Source of the DNA: Bacteroides helcogenes P 36-108 | Lineage (GTDB): Bacteria > Bacteroidota > Bacteroidia > Bacteroidales > Bacteroidaceae | Assembly: GCF_000186225.1 (NCBI RefSeq) | Contig: NC_014933.1 | Span: 1,488,001 to 1,552,000 of the forward strand | Direction: 5' to 3' | Length of the DNA: 64,000 nt | Shown: positions 43,518 through 51,548 of the stretch, one piece after another | Position numbering within the stretch: position 1 is the stretch's first letter | Layout of the letters: each line of letters begins with the position of its first letter | The notes under the pieces: generated by a model | Databases searched by the model: none | What the model was told of the DNA's origin: nothing | Seen by the model: the letters and a program-made list of their open reading frames with translations, nothing else | Translations under genes and position numbers: made by a program

Positions 43518-44096
43518 TTATACCTCGTCGAGTGGCTTGCGCTTGTTCTCTTTGAGCTTCTTGAAGTAGCTGGGAGTCAATCCGGTGACGCTTTTGAACT
43601 GGGCGCTGAGATAGGATGCGCTCGAATAATTCAGTTTGTCGGCAATTTCGTTCAGTGAGAGCTCTCCATAAACCAGCAATTCCTTGGCACGTTCTATTTT
43701 TTGTGCAATAAGGTATTTCTCGATGGTAGTGTTGGTTATTTCAGAGAACAGTTTGCTCAACGAGCCGTAATCCCGGTTGAGCTTGTCGCTCAAGTAATCG
43801 GACAAGTTTACTTTCAGTCCGTTGTCATTGTAATGCACCAGTTCGATGACGGCATCTTTTATTCGTTCTATTGTTTGTGATCTCTTGTCGTCGATCAGTT
43901 CGAACCCGAGTGGTTCGAGTGATTTCTTCACGGCTTGATGAACCTCTTCGGTCACTTTGCCGGGCAATACGGCAATGCCCAGTTCCACTGATAGGGGATG
44001 CAGGCCCAACTGTTCGAGGCGGCTCTTTACTGCCATGATGCAACGGCCGCATACCATATTCTTGATATGCAGTATGTTTTCGGAATCGGAAGTCAT
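43518..44096 (-). CDS. AraC-family regulator with N-terminal HMA-like metal-binding segment
   Basis: A 192-residue protein from the ATG at 44096; the open frame to 44342 overlaps the divergent TetR gene and has no likeness. Residues 8-75 look like a heavy-metal-associated fold (HIKNMVCGRCIMAVKSRLEQLG, Cys16/Cys19, ending SLEPLGFELID). Residues 90-185 are a typical AraC double HTH (EKYLIAQKIERAKELLVYGELSLNEIADKLNYSSASYLSAQFKSVTGLTPSYFKKLK). I infer a copper sensor for the copA just downstream. Confidence 0.85.
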   Translation of the reverse strand: MTSDSENILHIKNMVCGRCIMAVKSRLEQLGLHPLSVELGIAVLPGKVTEEVHQAVKKSLEPLGFELIDDKRSQTIERIKDAVIELVHYNDNGLKVNLSDYLSDKLNRDYGSLSKLFSEITNTTIEKYLIAQKIERAKELLVYGELSLNEIADKLNYSSASYLSAQFKSVTGLTPSYFKKLKENKRKPLDEV

Positions 44097-44244
44097 ATCT
44101 GTGATGTAGGTTATTTCGGTACAAAGATAACACTTTTTTCGGGCAAAATGTTTCCCGGTAAAAATCACAATAAGTGGGTATTGTCCGTAAGCCAAAACCT
44201 TTATTACTTTGCAAATAAAAAACATATAGTTCGCCGCTACGATT

Positions 44245-44856
44245 ATGCAGATACCTAAGGACGATATCCGGAATGATATTTTGCAGGCTGCAGGGAAGAT
44301 CTTCCAGGAAAAAGGTTTCTTGAAAACCTCCATGCGTGACATTGCAGAGTGTGCCCGGGTGAGCCTGAGTAATATTTACAATTATTTCAAAGGCAAGGAT
44401 GATATTTTCAGGACAGTGGTATATCCTGTTACACGGGCCTTTGAAAATATGTTGCACGAACACCACGGCCGACGGGGGGTGGATATCCTCCATATGCAGT
44501 CCGAAACGTATTTACGCTATGTGGTGGAAGAATATATTGATTTGATCCACCGGCATCGCCCGTTATTGTCATTGTTGTTTTTCCGTTCCCAGGGTTCTTC
44601 TCTGGAGAAGTTCAAGGAGGAATTTACAGACAAGTCCACTCTGTTGGTGAAAGACTATTTCCGGGAAATGAAGCGAAAGCATCCCCAGCTTGACATTAAT
44701 GTCTCTGATTTCTTTATTCATTTACATACCGTTTGGATGTTTTCGATGCTTGAAGAACTGATAATGCATAAGGTCAGTCCGGAAGATACGGAAAAGATAG
44801 TCACGGAATATATGATGTTTGAAATAACGGGTTGGAGAGAGCTTATAAAGATATAA
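44245..44856 (+). CDS. TetR/AcrR family transcriptional regulator
   Basis: A 203-residue repressor-type protein. The N-terminal HTH (ILQAAGKIFQEKGFLKTSMRDIAECARVSLSNIYNYFKGKDDIFRTVV) is a classic TetR DNA-binding domain; the C-terminal 140 residues form the ligand domain. It is divergent from the AraC/HMA gene (148 bp) and convergent with the MATE pump gene, which is a possible target. The effector is unknown. Confidence 0.92.
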   Translation: MQIPKDDIRNDILQAAGKIFQEKGFLKTSMRDIAECARVSLSNIYNYFKGKDDIFRTVVYPVTRAFENMLHEHHGRRGVDILHMQSETYLRYVVEEYIDLIHRHRPLLSLLFFRSQGSSLEKFKEEFTDKSTLLVKDYFREMKRKHPQLDINVSDFFIHLHTVWMFSMLEELIMHKVSPEDTEKIVTEYMMFEITGWRELIKI

Positions 44857-44869
44857 GCTCTCTTTTTCT
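44836..44869 (+). terminator. Terminator of the TetR gene
   Basis: Perfect 12-bp stem AGAGAGCTTATA / TATAAGCTCTCT (44836-44847, 44852-44863), 4-nt loop, followed by TTTTCTC. The stem overlaps the stop codon. It may serve both convergent genes. Confidence 0.88.
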
Positions 44870-44907
44870 CATTTCCCCGGATGGAGGTATGCCTGTCAAC
44901 AAAACGG

Positions 44908-46221
44908 TCAGCCGAATATTTTCTTTATAATTCCATGGCTCAGTCCGGTCTGTATCATTCCCCGCATAAAAAGGTAGATGAGGAAGGCAAGCCACAACGC
45001 ATGGTTTTCCAATGCGGGACGAAATCCGTAGTACAAAGCAAAGAAACCTGCGGTTGCCGCTGACATGGAAAGTAGCATCGCACGTGTGGCTGTGGCTCCG
45101 ATGAAAATGCCGTCCCAGATAAAGGCGCCCATACCGGCCGCCGGTATGGCGAGCGCCCAATAAAAATAGGTGTCGGCTGCGGCCGTCACTTCCTTGTCAT
45201 CGGTCAGGAGTCCGAGGAAGGCACTGCCTCCCAAAGCATAAGCCAGGGTGAAGATCGTGGCCGTCACCATCCCCCAGGCAAACAAGTGCCGGACAGTATC
45301 CGCGAAGGCTTCCCGGTCACGGGCTCCGATGTATCTTCCGATAAGGGCCTCTCCCGCATAGGCAAAGCCATCCATCACATACGAAAACAAAGTGAAAAGC
45401 TGCATAAGCAGAGTGTTTACCGCCAGTATGATTTCACCTTGCGAGGCTCCTGCCGATGTAAAGAACAGGGTTACCGCCACCAGACAAAGGGTGCGGAAGA
45501 ATATATCGCGGTTTACTCGAAAAAAACGGGTCATGGCTTCCTTCTGCAATATTCTTTTCGGGACAACGTACTTTTTGAGTCTGCCATACCGGTATGCCCA
45601 CAATGCGATGCCCATGAAGAAACCTGCATATTGTGCAATCAATGTGCCCAGAGCAACTCCCTCCACTTTCATCTTGCAGAAACAGACGAGGCTGAGGCTG
45701 GCAATAATATTCACGATGTTCTGTGTTATGGCTATATACATGGGAATACGTGAATTCTGCATCCCTATATACCAGCCCGAAAGTCCGTACAGTCCCATCA
45801 CGGCAGGCGCTCCCCAAATGCAGATATGGAAATAGGTTGTAGCGAGTCCTTTGATTTCTTCCGTAGGGTGAATCAGCATGAATGCGCCCTGTCGGATGGG
45901 AACCTGCAGGATGATGAGACAAAATGCCACCGCCAATCCTATGCCGACAGAGCGCAGGAGTAAATGTGTGGCTTCCCGCAAATCCCGTTTTCCGAAAGCT
46001 TGTGAGGTCATTCCACTGGTTCCCATCCGCAGGAAGCCGAATATCCAGTAGATGATATTGAACAACATGCCGCCTACGGCTATCGCACCTATATAGACGG
46101 GTGATCCCAGATGGCCTACAATGGCTACGTCTATCAGTCCAAGTAGGGGGACAGTGATGTTGGACACGATGGAAGGCAATGCTATCTGAAGAATTTGTTT
46201 GTCTCTGGGCGTCATTTGCAA
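44908..46221 (-). CDS. MATE family efflux transporter
   Basis: A 437-residue inner-membrane protein with twelve helices in two MATE halves. Signature stretches include IALPSIVSNITVPLLGLIDVAIVGHLGSPVYIGAIAVGGMLFNIIYWIFGFLRMGTSGMTSQAFG (13-75) and the second-half DGFAYAGEALIGRYIGARD. It is of the DinF-like subgroup. MATE pumps export drugs or metabolites driven by Na+ or H+. It may be regulated by the convergent TetR gene. Confidence 0.92.
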   Translation of the reverse strand: MQMTPRDKQILQIALPSIVSNITVPLLGLIDVAIVGHLGSPVYIGAIAVGGMLFNIIYWIFGFLRMGTSGMTSQAFGKRDLREATHLLLRSVGIGLAVAFCLIILQVPIRQGAFMLIHPTEEIKGLATTYFHICIWGAPAVMGLYGLSGWYIGMQNSRIPMYIAITQNIVNIIASLSLVCFCKMKVEGVALGTLIAQYAGFFMGIALWAYRYGRLKKYVVPKRILQKEAMTRFFRVNRDIFFRTLCLVAVTLFFTSAGASQGEIILAVNTLLMQLFTLFSYVMDGFAYAGEALIGRYIGARDREAFADTVRHLFAWGMVTATIFTLAYALGGSAFLGLLTDDKEVTAAADTYFYWALAIPAAGMGAFIWDGIFIGATATRAMLLSMSAATAGFFALYYGFRPALENHALWLAFLIYLFMRGMIQTGLSHGIIKKIFG

Positions 46222-46305
46222 TCTTTATTAAAAGGGAGTGGACAAATGTACGCAGAAAAGGGAAATATAGACCAATATGATTAACTATTTTTCTACCTTT
46301 CCATA

Positions 46306-46336
46306 TTGGCAGTTATTTCAATAGTCCGTATATTTG
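46306..46336 (+). promoter_or_regulatory. Promoter of the TPR gene
   Basis: The -7 box TATATTTG (46329-46336) lies 20 bp downstream of a -33 TTG (46306-46308). The ATG is at 46391. Confidence 0.6.
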
Positions 46337-46390
46337 TAGATGTGTTTCAATGAAATGTATCAGATGCTTTAATTATTATATGCTTTAAGT

Positions 46391-47071
46391 ATGAAAACCT
46401 TAACTTTACTTTTCTCCTTATTCATAATGTTCCCTCTGTCACTTTTTGCGCAGTCGGCAGGCGACCTGCTGCAGAAAGTATCCGAAGCTCTGTCCGATGG
46501 TAAAGATGACTATGCCGTGAGTTTGTTTCGTCAGGCTGCCGCCGCCGGTGCAGACAAGACAGAAATGTTCTATTGGACAAATGTGGATAAAAACAGTGCC
46601 GTGGCTCCCCGTTTGGCCGGTGAGCTTGCCCTATGCTACAAGGAAAAGCAGAACTATGACAAGGCTTATCTGTTTTATAAAGAATTCCTGCAACGCCACC
46701 CCGAAGACGTGTCTGCGCTTGTTTCTTGTGCCGAGATGGAGATGATGCGCGGAAAGGAAAAAGAGGCTCTGAAAATGTACGAGAAGGTTTTGGCTCTTGA
46801 TGGGAATAACCTGCAAGCCAATATTTACTTGGGAAATTATTACTATCTCCAGGCCGAAAAGGACAAGAAGAAGCTTGATGACGATTATAAAAAAATCACT
46901 TCTCCCACACGGATGCAATATGCCCGATACCGCAATGGGCTTTCGGCGGTATTTGCGGACAGTTATGACAAGGCGAGAACTTATCTGCAACGGGTACTCC
47001 GGCTTTTCCCTTCTATGGAAGCCGGCAATACACTGGAAAGGATAAGGAAGGTGGAAGGGGAGATGAAATAG
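46391..47071 (+). CDS. Exported tetratricopeptide-repeat protein
   Basis: A 226-residue protein with a signal peptide (about 1-21, LSLFAQ) and two to four TPR units in the mature part (LALCYKEKQNYDKAYLFYKEFLQRHPEDVSALVSCAEMEMMRGKEKEALKMYEKVLALDGNNLQA). It is likely periplasmic and mediates protein contacts. It converges with the TonB-type barrel gene; no partner can be named. Confidence 0.82.
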   Translation: MKTLTLLFSLFIMFPLSLFAQSAGDLLQKVSEALSDGKDDYAVSLFRQAAAAGADKTEMFYWTNVDKNSAVAPRLAGELALCYKEKQNYDKAYLFYKEFLQRHPEDVSALVSCAEMEMMRGKEKEALKMYEKVLALDGNNLQANIYLGNYYYLQAEKDKKKLDDDYKKITSPTRMQYARYRNGLSAVFADSYDKARTYLQRVLRLFPSMEAGNTLERIRKVEGEMK

Positions 47072-47085
47072 AAAGGAATGGACCG

Positions 47086-49728
47086 TTAGAATGAAAATGC
47101 GATTTTCATCAGAAACTCTTGAGGGCGTAAGGTGTGTCTTGTATATTTTTCTGTGAAACTGTTGACATAGATGTTGTCAAGACGCGTATGGTTCAGGAGA
47201 TTGCGCCCGGCTATCTCTATGTCGAATAAGCGTTGTGAGAAAATGATGGAGGCATCGGCAAAATAGGCGAATGCATTGTTCCGGCTATTGTGTGAAAGAG
47301 TGTTTGCCAATCGGGCTTTCCAGTGAGACGATAATGTCAGGTTAAGATTTAATTCATGCCGGTAGTTCCATGTCTTCACAGCTTCATTCTCGGCATAGTC
47401 TAACGCCGATTTGGTGTGTGTGGCCGATGTATTTCCATCTATGTTGGCATATCGGCTTGGCTGTAATGAGAAATTGAATTTCAGGTTGATGGATTCCAAA
47501 GAAGAAACGGTCGGTTCTTCTTCTAATAGCAGATGACTTTTGTTGTGCGAATATACGGCACTGAATGCAGTGTATAGTTTCTTCCAGGGATATGCTTTGG
47601 AAATACGGGCTCTTGCCCCCCAAAGGTAACTGTTGTGCCGGCGAGGATAGGCTTTGCATAGCGTAAGGTAATTGTCAGAATTTTCGTAGCCGTAGATAAT
47701 GTCTTGTCTGCCTAAATTATAGAAGCCGGTGACACTGAAAAAGAAACCCTTTAGAGGATTGTTGAAGCGTACTCCCAGCATATTATACCAGCTTTTGTCG
47801 AAATGCAGTTGGGGCTCATAGGCTGATGCCGACCGATAAGAAGAAAACAGATAACCTGCGTACAGTTGTTGTATGTCCGGGGCGGTATAAGAGAAAGAAG
47901 ATAACAGTATGCTGTTCCAATAAGCATTCATTTCATATTTCACGTTCAGTTCAGGCATCGGCATGAGGCGCTGTTTGGTCAGCCTCCGAGAGTCCGGCAT
48001 CCTGTATTTCACTCTTTGACTCAAGAAAGCGATGGGGGCACTTGCTTGTATCTCCCAAAATTCACTCTTGTAGTTTAGGCTGGGCTCTATGTACAAACTG
48101 ACGCTTTCCAGCCGCACGTCATTGCCCAAGGATGGCTTTTGCAGAGGCTTTTGGTCTGTATAGACAGTCGATGTCATTTTTTTGTTGCTATACTTGATGC
48201 CGGTCTTATACTTCAGATAGAATCCGGCAAGCTTATGCTGGAAGTAGGTATAACTGTCTGACGAGAATACTTTCAGGTGTGCTTCTTGCTTGAATGTATC
48301 GTATGCTTTTCCATTGTTCAGCAGTTCGGTGAACAGGCCTGGAGTTACAGTCATATATTGTGGGAGCTCTGTATAGGTGTTCGCCGAGTATATGGACAGT
48401 GTATTGCTCTTTTTGTTTTTGATCAATTCAAAGTTATTTTGCAGGAACTTCCGTTCGGGGTGTATGTATTCATTCGTTCTTTGCCGGTTGACGGTCAAGT
48501 CCAGAGTGCTTTTATGCAACCCTATCTGACCTTTTAGAGTGTTTTTGATATAAGTGTCACTATCATTCAGCATGTAGGTCAGATGTCCTTCTGCCCGATT
48601 CTCTTGGCCGGAATAATCTTCTGCTTCGTCAATGGTGATGGTCTGCGATGGATAGAAGTAAGTGGTTCCCGACTGGTGGTTGGCGGTTTCCTCACTGTGC
48701 AGGGCGTTGAACTGCAACCGTAAGTCGGTTTTTGCATTGGGTCTGTACAGATGGTTGGTTACTATTAAATGAGACTTATTGAACAGATAACGCTCCGGAT
48801 CCACGCCTGTGCTTTGTGCCGCTGATTGTGAAAAGAAGTCATTTTCACCGTTCATGTCCGATGAGTTTATGATTCCGGTCTGCGTCAGGGGCACGATTTC
48901 GGACGCAATATCCTTGCCTGTGTTGTTGTTTTTGTACATGGTGAGATTCTGCATGTTCTTTCCGAACAACATTCCCAACAGGCGATTGTCCCATAGTGCT
49001 CCGGAGCCATTTCCGGCTCCTAATCCCAGGTCAATGACTTTTATCAGCCTGCTTTTGGCTTTATCGTTCAGGGTCAGGTTTAGTGCGGCATTGTCGCTGA
49101 ATGATTTCCCTCTTAAAGCTGCTATTGGCTGGTGTGCCTGTAGTACCTGTATTTCTTGCACCATGTTTGCCGGAATGTTCTTGCTGCCCAATGCATATTT
49201 TTCTTCCAGCAGATTCATTCCTTCTATGTAGAAACCGCTTATGGGTTTGTCCTGGAATTTGATAGTGCCGTTTGAGGTAACTTCGATGCCGGGTATCTTT
49301 TTCAGGACGTCTTCTATGCTCCGGTCTTGCGGCATTTTGAATCCGCTGACCGTAAAGGTCAATGTGTCTTTGCTCTGTCGGATGCGTCGGCTGGTGATTC
49401 TCACTTCTCTTATCTGCAGGGCAGTTTCTTCCAGCCTGATGGTCATGCCATCCTTGAATTGTGCGACAGGGAGCAATAATTGTTTATAGCCTATGGAAGA
49501 GAACAGGAAGAAACGCCCTGTAGAGGCAGGTTGCATCTCAAAGTGTCCTTGTCTGTCGGTATAAGAATAGCTGATAAGCGAGCTGTCTGCTGCAAGAAAG
49601 CTTACGGATATATCTTCCAAGAACTTTCCGCTGCCTTTGTCGCAAACTGTTCCTTTGTAAGATTGAGCTTGCAGTCCAGTGGACAGGCACAGTGCGATCC
49701 ATAGGGCTATGGAAAGAATTTTTGTCAT
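47086..49728 (-). CDS. Outer-membrane beta-barrel with carboxypeptidase-D-like and TonB-plug-like domains
   Basis: An 880-residue protein. Residues 1-21 are a signal peptide (STGLQAQ), residues 22-105 a carboxypeptidase-D-like domain (YKGTVCDKGSGKFLEDISVSFLA). A plug-like region follows (DVLKKIPGIEVTSNGTIKFQDKPISGFYIEGMNLLEEKY), then a long barrel ending FLMKIAFSF. It is not followed by a SusD. Its start is 1 bp from the stop of a GLPGLI gene upstream; that pairing is common in Bacteroidota and suggests a joint, still unclear, envelope role. Confidence 0.85.
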   Translation of the reverse strand: MTKILSIALWIALCLSTGLQAQSYKGTVCDKGSGKFLEDISVSFLAADSSLISYSYTDRQGHFEMQPASTGRFFLFSSIGYKQLLLPVAQFKDGMTIRLEETALQIREVRITSRRIRQSKDTLTFTVSGFKMPQDRSIEDVLKKIPGIEVTSNGTIKFQDKPISGFYIEGMNLLEEKYALGSKNIPANMVQEIQVLQAHQPIAALRGKSFSDNAALNLTLNDKAKSRLIKVIDLGLGAGNGSGALWDNRLLGMLFGKNMQNLTMYKNNNTGKDIASEIVPLTQTGIINSSDMNGENDFFSQSAAQSTGVDPERYLFNKSHLIVTNHLYRPNAKTDLRLQFNALHSEETANHQSGTTYFYPSQTITIDEAEDYSGQENRAEGHLTYMLNDSDTYIKNTLKGQIGLHKSTLDLTVNRQRTNEYIHPERKFLQNNFELIKNKKSNTLSIYSANTYTELPQYMTVTPGLFTELLNNGKAYDTFKQEAHLKVFSSDSYTYFQHKLAGFYLKYKTGIKYSNKKMTSTVYTDQKPLQKPSLGNDVRLESVSLYIEPSLNYKSEFWEIQASAPIAFLSQRVKYRMPDSRRLTKQRLMPMPELNVKYEMNAYWNSILLSSFSYTAPDIQQLYAGYLFSSYRSASAYEPQLHFDKSWYNMLGVRFNNPLKGFFFSVTGFYNLGRQDIIYGYENSDNYLTLCKAYPRRHNSYLWGARARISKAYPWKKLYTAFSAVYSHNKSHLLLEEEPTVSSLESINLKFNFSLQPSRYANIDGNTSATHTKSALDYAENEAVKTWNYRHELNLNLTLSSHWKARLANTLSHNSRNNAFAYFADASIIFSQRLFDIEIAGRNLLNHTRLDNIYVNSFTEKYTRHTLRPQEFLMKIAFSF

Positions 49729-49729
49729 T

Positions 49730-50539
49730 TTATCTTTCTATATAGTTGTAGCTTTTCTTGAAACGGTTGGCTGCGTCCTCTTCATTACCCCCTACAGGTA
49801 TGGGGATACTTTTCCCTTGTTTTCTCATAAAAGAGGCCATGTCTCCATTGTATTCCTTTACCGCCTTGTCAAATTCTTCTTTATTGCATTTGATGTAGTG
49901 CTTTTTAGGTATCTTGATGATACTGTTCACCTTTCTTATCTCCACGCACTTAAAGCAGTAATCCTTTTCTGTATCTTCGGCCTGCAATATCAGTCCGGGC
50001 AGTCCATGAAGTTTCCAAGGACCGTCTTGAAACGGAATTTCCAGAGTGAACCAGGCAGTCCATTGCCTTCCATAAAAAGTAGTGACTGCTTTTTGGCAGT
50101 TAAAGCCCAATATCTTACATCTATCTGCTTCTATTTGCCATTGAGGAATTTGCATCTTTTCAGTGCACATATATTCTTGTAAGGCTAAATTGTCAGTTTG
50201 TGTAATCATCCCTTTTTGGGGATAATTCTTATAGATGCTGTAATATTGCACGCTTATGGGATAAATAATTTTTTCTCTTGCCGCTATGATGTCATTCATG
50301 GAGGCGCCTTTGGATTTGAGGCTGTCAGTGATGTGATCTCTGCCTCTTCTCCATAGGCTGTAAAATTCGGAACTCGCTTTGCCAATTTTGAGAATCATCT
50401 CATCCTGGCTGATTTTCCCCTTATTGTTCAGATTGTCCTTGAATGTCTCTGTGTAATGACACTCCAATGAAGCTACTTCTTGTGCACATAGAGCACAAGT
50501 GTTGAGTAGCAGAATGAATGTAAATAGATATAGGCGCAT
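49730..50539 (-). CDS. GLPGLI family exported protein
   Basis: A 269-residue protein from the ATG at 50539; the frame open to 50623 runs back through a terminator and is rejected. It has a signal peptide (about 1-19, TCALCAQ) and the name-giving GLPGLI motif at 179-184 (WKLHGLPGLILQAED). Proteins of this family pair with TonB-type barrels of unknown substrate. It is translationally close to the barrel gene (1-bp gap). Confidence 0.88.
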   Translation of the reverse strand: MRLYLFTFILLLNTCALCAQEVASLECHYTETFKDNLNNKGKISQDEMILKIGKASSEFYSLWRRGRDHITDSLKSKGASMNDIIAAREKIIYPISVQYYSIYKNYPQKGMITQTDNLALQEYMCTEKMQIPQWQIEADRCKILGFNCQKAVTTFYGRQWTAWFTLEIPFQDGPWKLHGLPGLILQAEDTEKDYCFKCVEIRKVNSIIKIPKKHYIKCNKEEFDKAVKEYNGDMASFMRKQGKSIPIPVGGNEEDAANRFKKSYNYIER

Positions 50540-50556
50540 AGTATGTTGAAATAAAA

Positions 50557-50596
50557 AAAGGGGACTGACAAAAGGGTATCTTTGACAAGTCCCCTT
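50557..50596 (-). terminator. Terminator between the exported peptide and the GLPGLI gene
   Basis: The stem pairs GGGGACT(T)GTCAAA with TTTTGTCAGTCCCC and is followed on the - strand by a run of T (complement of 50553-50559). It lies 18 bp past the peptide's stop. Read-through could still link the two genes. Confidence 0.8.
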
Positions 50597-50613
50597 CCGA
50601 AGTTTTTTTAAGA

Positions 50614-50784
50614 TCAATCGCATGTAGCTTCAATCTGATCCATCCAATGAAGGACTTCTGCTTCTGAAGCATTTGCGTCAATTTTATATAACTGTCCGCA
50701 TGCTACAAAATACTGATAAGCTGCAGGTGCTGCAACGGCTACTGTGCTGACAAATATAGCACAAATAATAAATAGCTTTCTCAT
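50614..50784 (-). CDS. Small exported peptide, 56 residues
   Basis: The ATG at 50784 opens a frame encoding MRKLFIICAIFVSTVAVAA, a clear signal peptide. The mature part of about 37 residues has two cysteines (VACGQLYKIDANASEAEVL ... EATCD) and ends acidic. It has its own terminator and two GTTG-N4-CAAC dyads 40-60 bp upstream. I do not recognise the family. The neighbourhood (DUF3244, GLPGLI, TonB-type barrel, TPR-HTH regulator) suggests an exported signalling or structural peptide. Confidence 0.65.
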   Translation of the reverse strand: MRKLFIICAIFVSTVAVAAPAAYQYFVACGQLYKIDANASEAEVLHWMDQIEATCD

Positions 50785-50823
50785 AATAACAACAATTAAG
50801 TTAGAAAATAAATAAACTCTAAT

Positions 50824-50851
50824 GTTGTGTACAACATTTGTTGACTACAAC
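50824..50851 (-). promoter_or_regulatory. Tandem operator-like dyads upstream of the small peptide gene
   Basis: GTTG-TGTA-CAAC (50824-50835, extended to AATGTTG/CAACATT) and GTTG-ACTA-CAAC (50840-50851) repeat with a 16-bp step. They lie 40-70 bp upstream of the peptide start, a good place for a regulator. Confidence 0.45.
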
Positions 50852-50995
50852 CTTTCGATATTATGGTGGAGAATGCCATACCAATTACTTTAATTCCCAC
50901 AGTTAGCTACTCTGCTTCTTTATTTCATTCGGTTTTCGGATGAACTCGTCATCCTACTGAGCTATGTCATGCTATATCATATTGCGCATTAGATA

Positions 50996-51370
50996 TCATT
51001 GCTGTATGGAGAAATATCCATAATAGGATTCATCTCCGATTTTAAATTCCAATAGATAGTCACCATCCTGCAAATCATACATTCCAAATGTATGGCATTG
51101 TGAAGATGTTCCATCGCCATTGTAATAGACCGCATTGCCGCATTGGTCTTTTACTACGACCGTTACGCTACTCACAGCTATATCTGTATAGATGTGTATC
51201 GTATTGCCGTCAATAGCAGCGATAGGTTCTAAAGTAATGGAACGCCTGTCTTTTCCCCATTCTTCTTCAAAGTCCGAGTAACTACATATTGGAATGTTCT
51301 TTTCAATGGCCTTTATACTCATACTACAGAATATGCCTACAACTAATAATAATAGATACTTCGTTTTCAT
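50996..51370 (-). CDS. DUF3244 family exported protein
   Basis: A 124-residue protein with a signal peptide (about 1-22) and a single small beta-sandwich-like domain (residues 45-124: HIYTDIAVSSVTVVVKDQCGNAVYY ... LQDGDYLLEFKIGDESYYGYFSIQQ), typical of DUF3244. The role is unknown. It sits between the TPR-HTH regulator and the small peptide on the same strand. Its upstream region contains TATGTGCA repeats and TAnnTTTG boxes. Confidence 0.8.
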   Translation of the reverse strand: MKTKYLLLLVVGIFCSMSIKAIEKNIPICSYSDFEEEWGKDRRSITLEPIAAIDGNTIHIYTDIAVSSVTVVVKDQCGNAVYYNGDGTSSQCHTFGMYDLQDGDYLLEFKIGDESYYGYFSIQQ

Positions 51371-51448
51371 CTGATTCTATTTTTCTTGTTTTGTTGTGAC
51401 AAAGATGATAACAAATAAGATTTAACCAAAACTTCTTAATGCCTTATG

Positions 51449-51498
51449 TATGTGCATACTTATGTGCAAGCTGTTTTTTATGAGCAAAAGTATGTGCA
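51449..51498 (-). promoter_or_regulatory. TATGTGCA repeats upstream of the DUF3244 gene
   Basis: TATGTGCA occurs at 51449, 51461 and 51491, with a partial GTATGTAT at 51502. On the - strand, TACTTTTG (51485-51492) and TACCTTTG (51497-51504) are -7-like boxes among them. The setting suggests promoter control. Confidence 0.45.
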
Positions 51499-51548
51499 AA
51501 GGTATGTATATAAATAGTGAAAATGTACTTTTGTGTTAGCTAAAGTAT

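Noticed and set aside
44097..44342. N-terminal extension of the AraC/HMA regulator
   Set aside because: Overlaps the divergent TetR start and the shared promoter region; the metal-binding fold begins right after the ATG at 44096.
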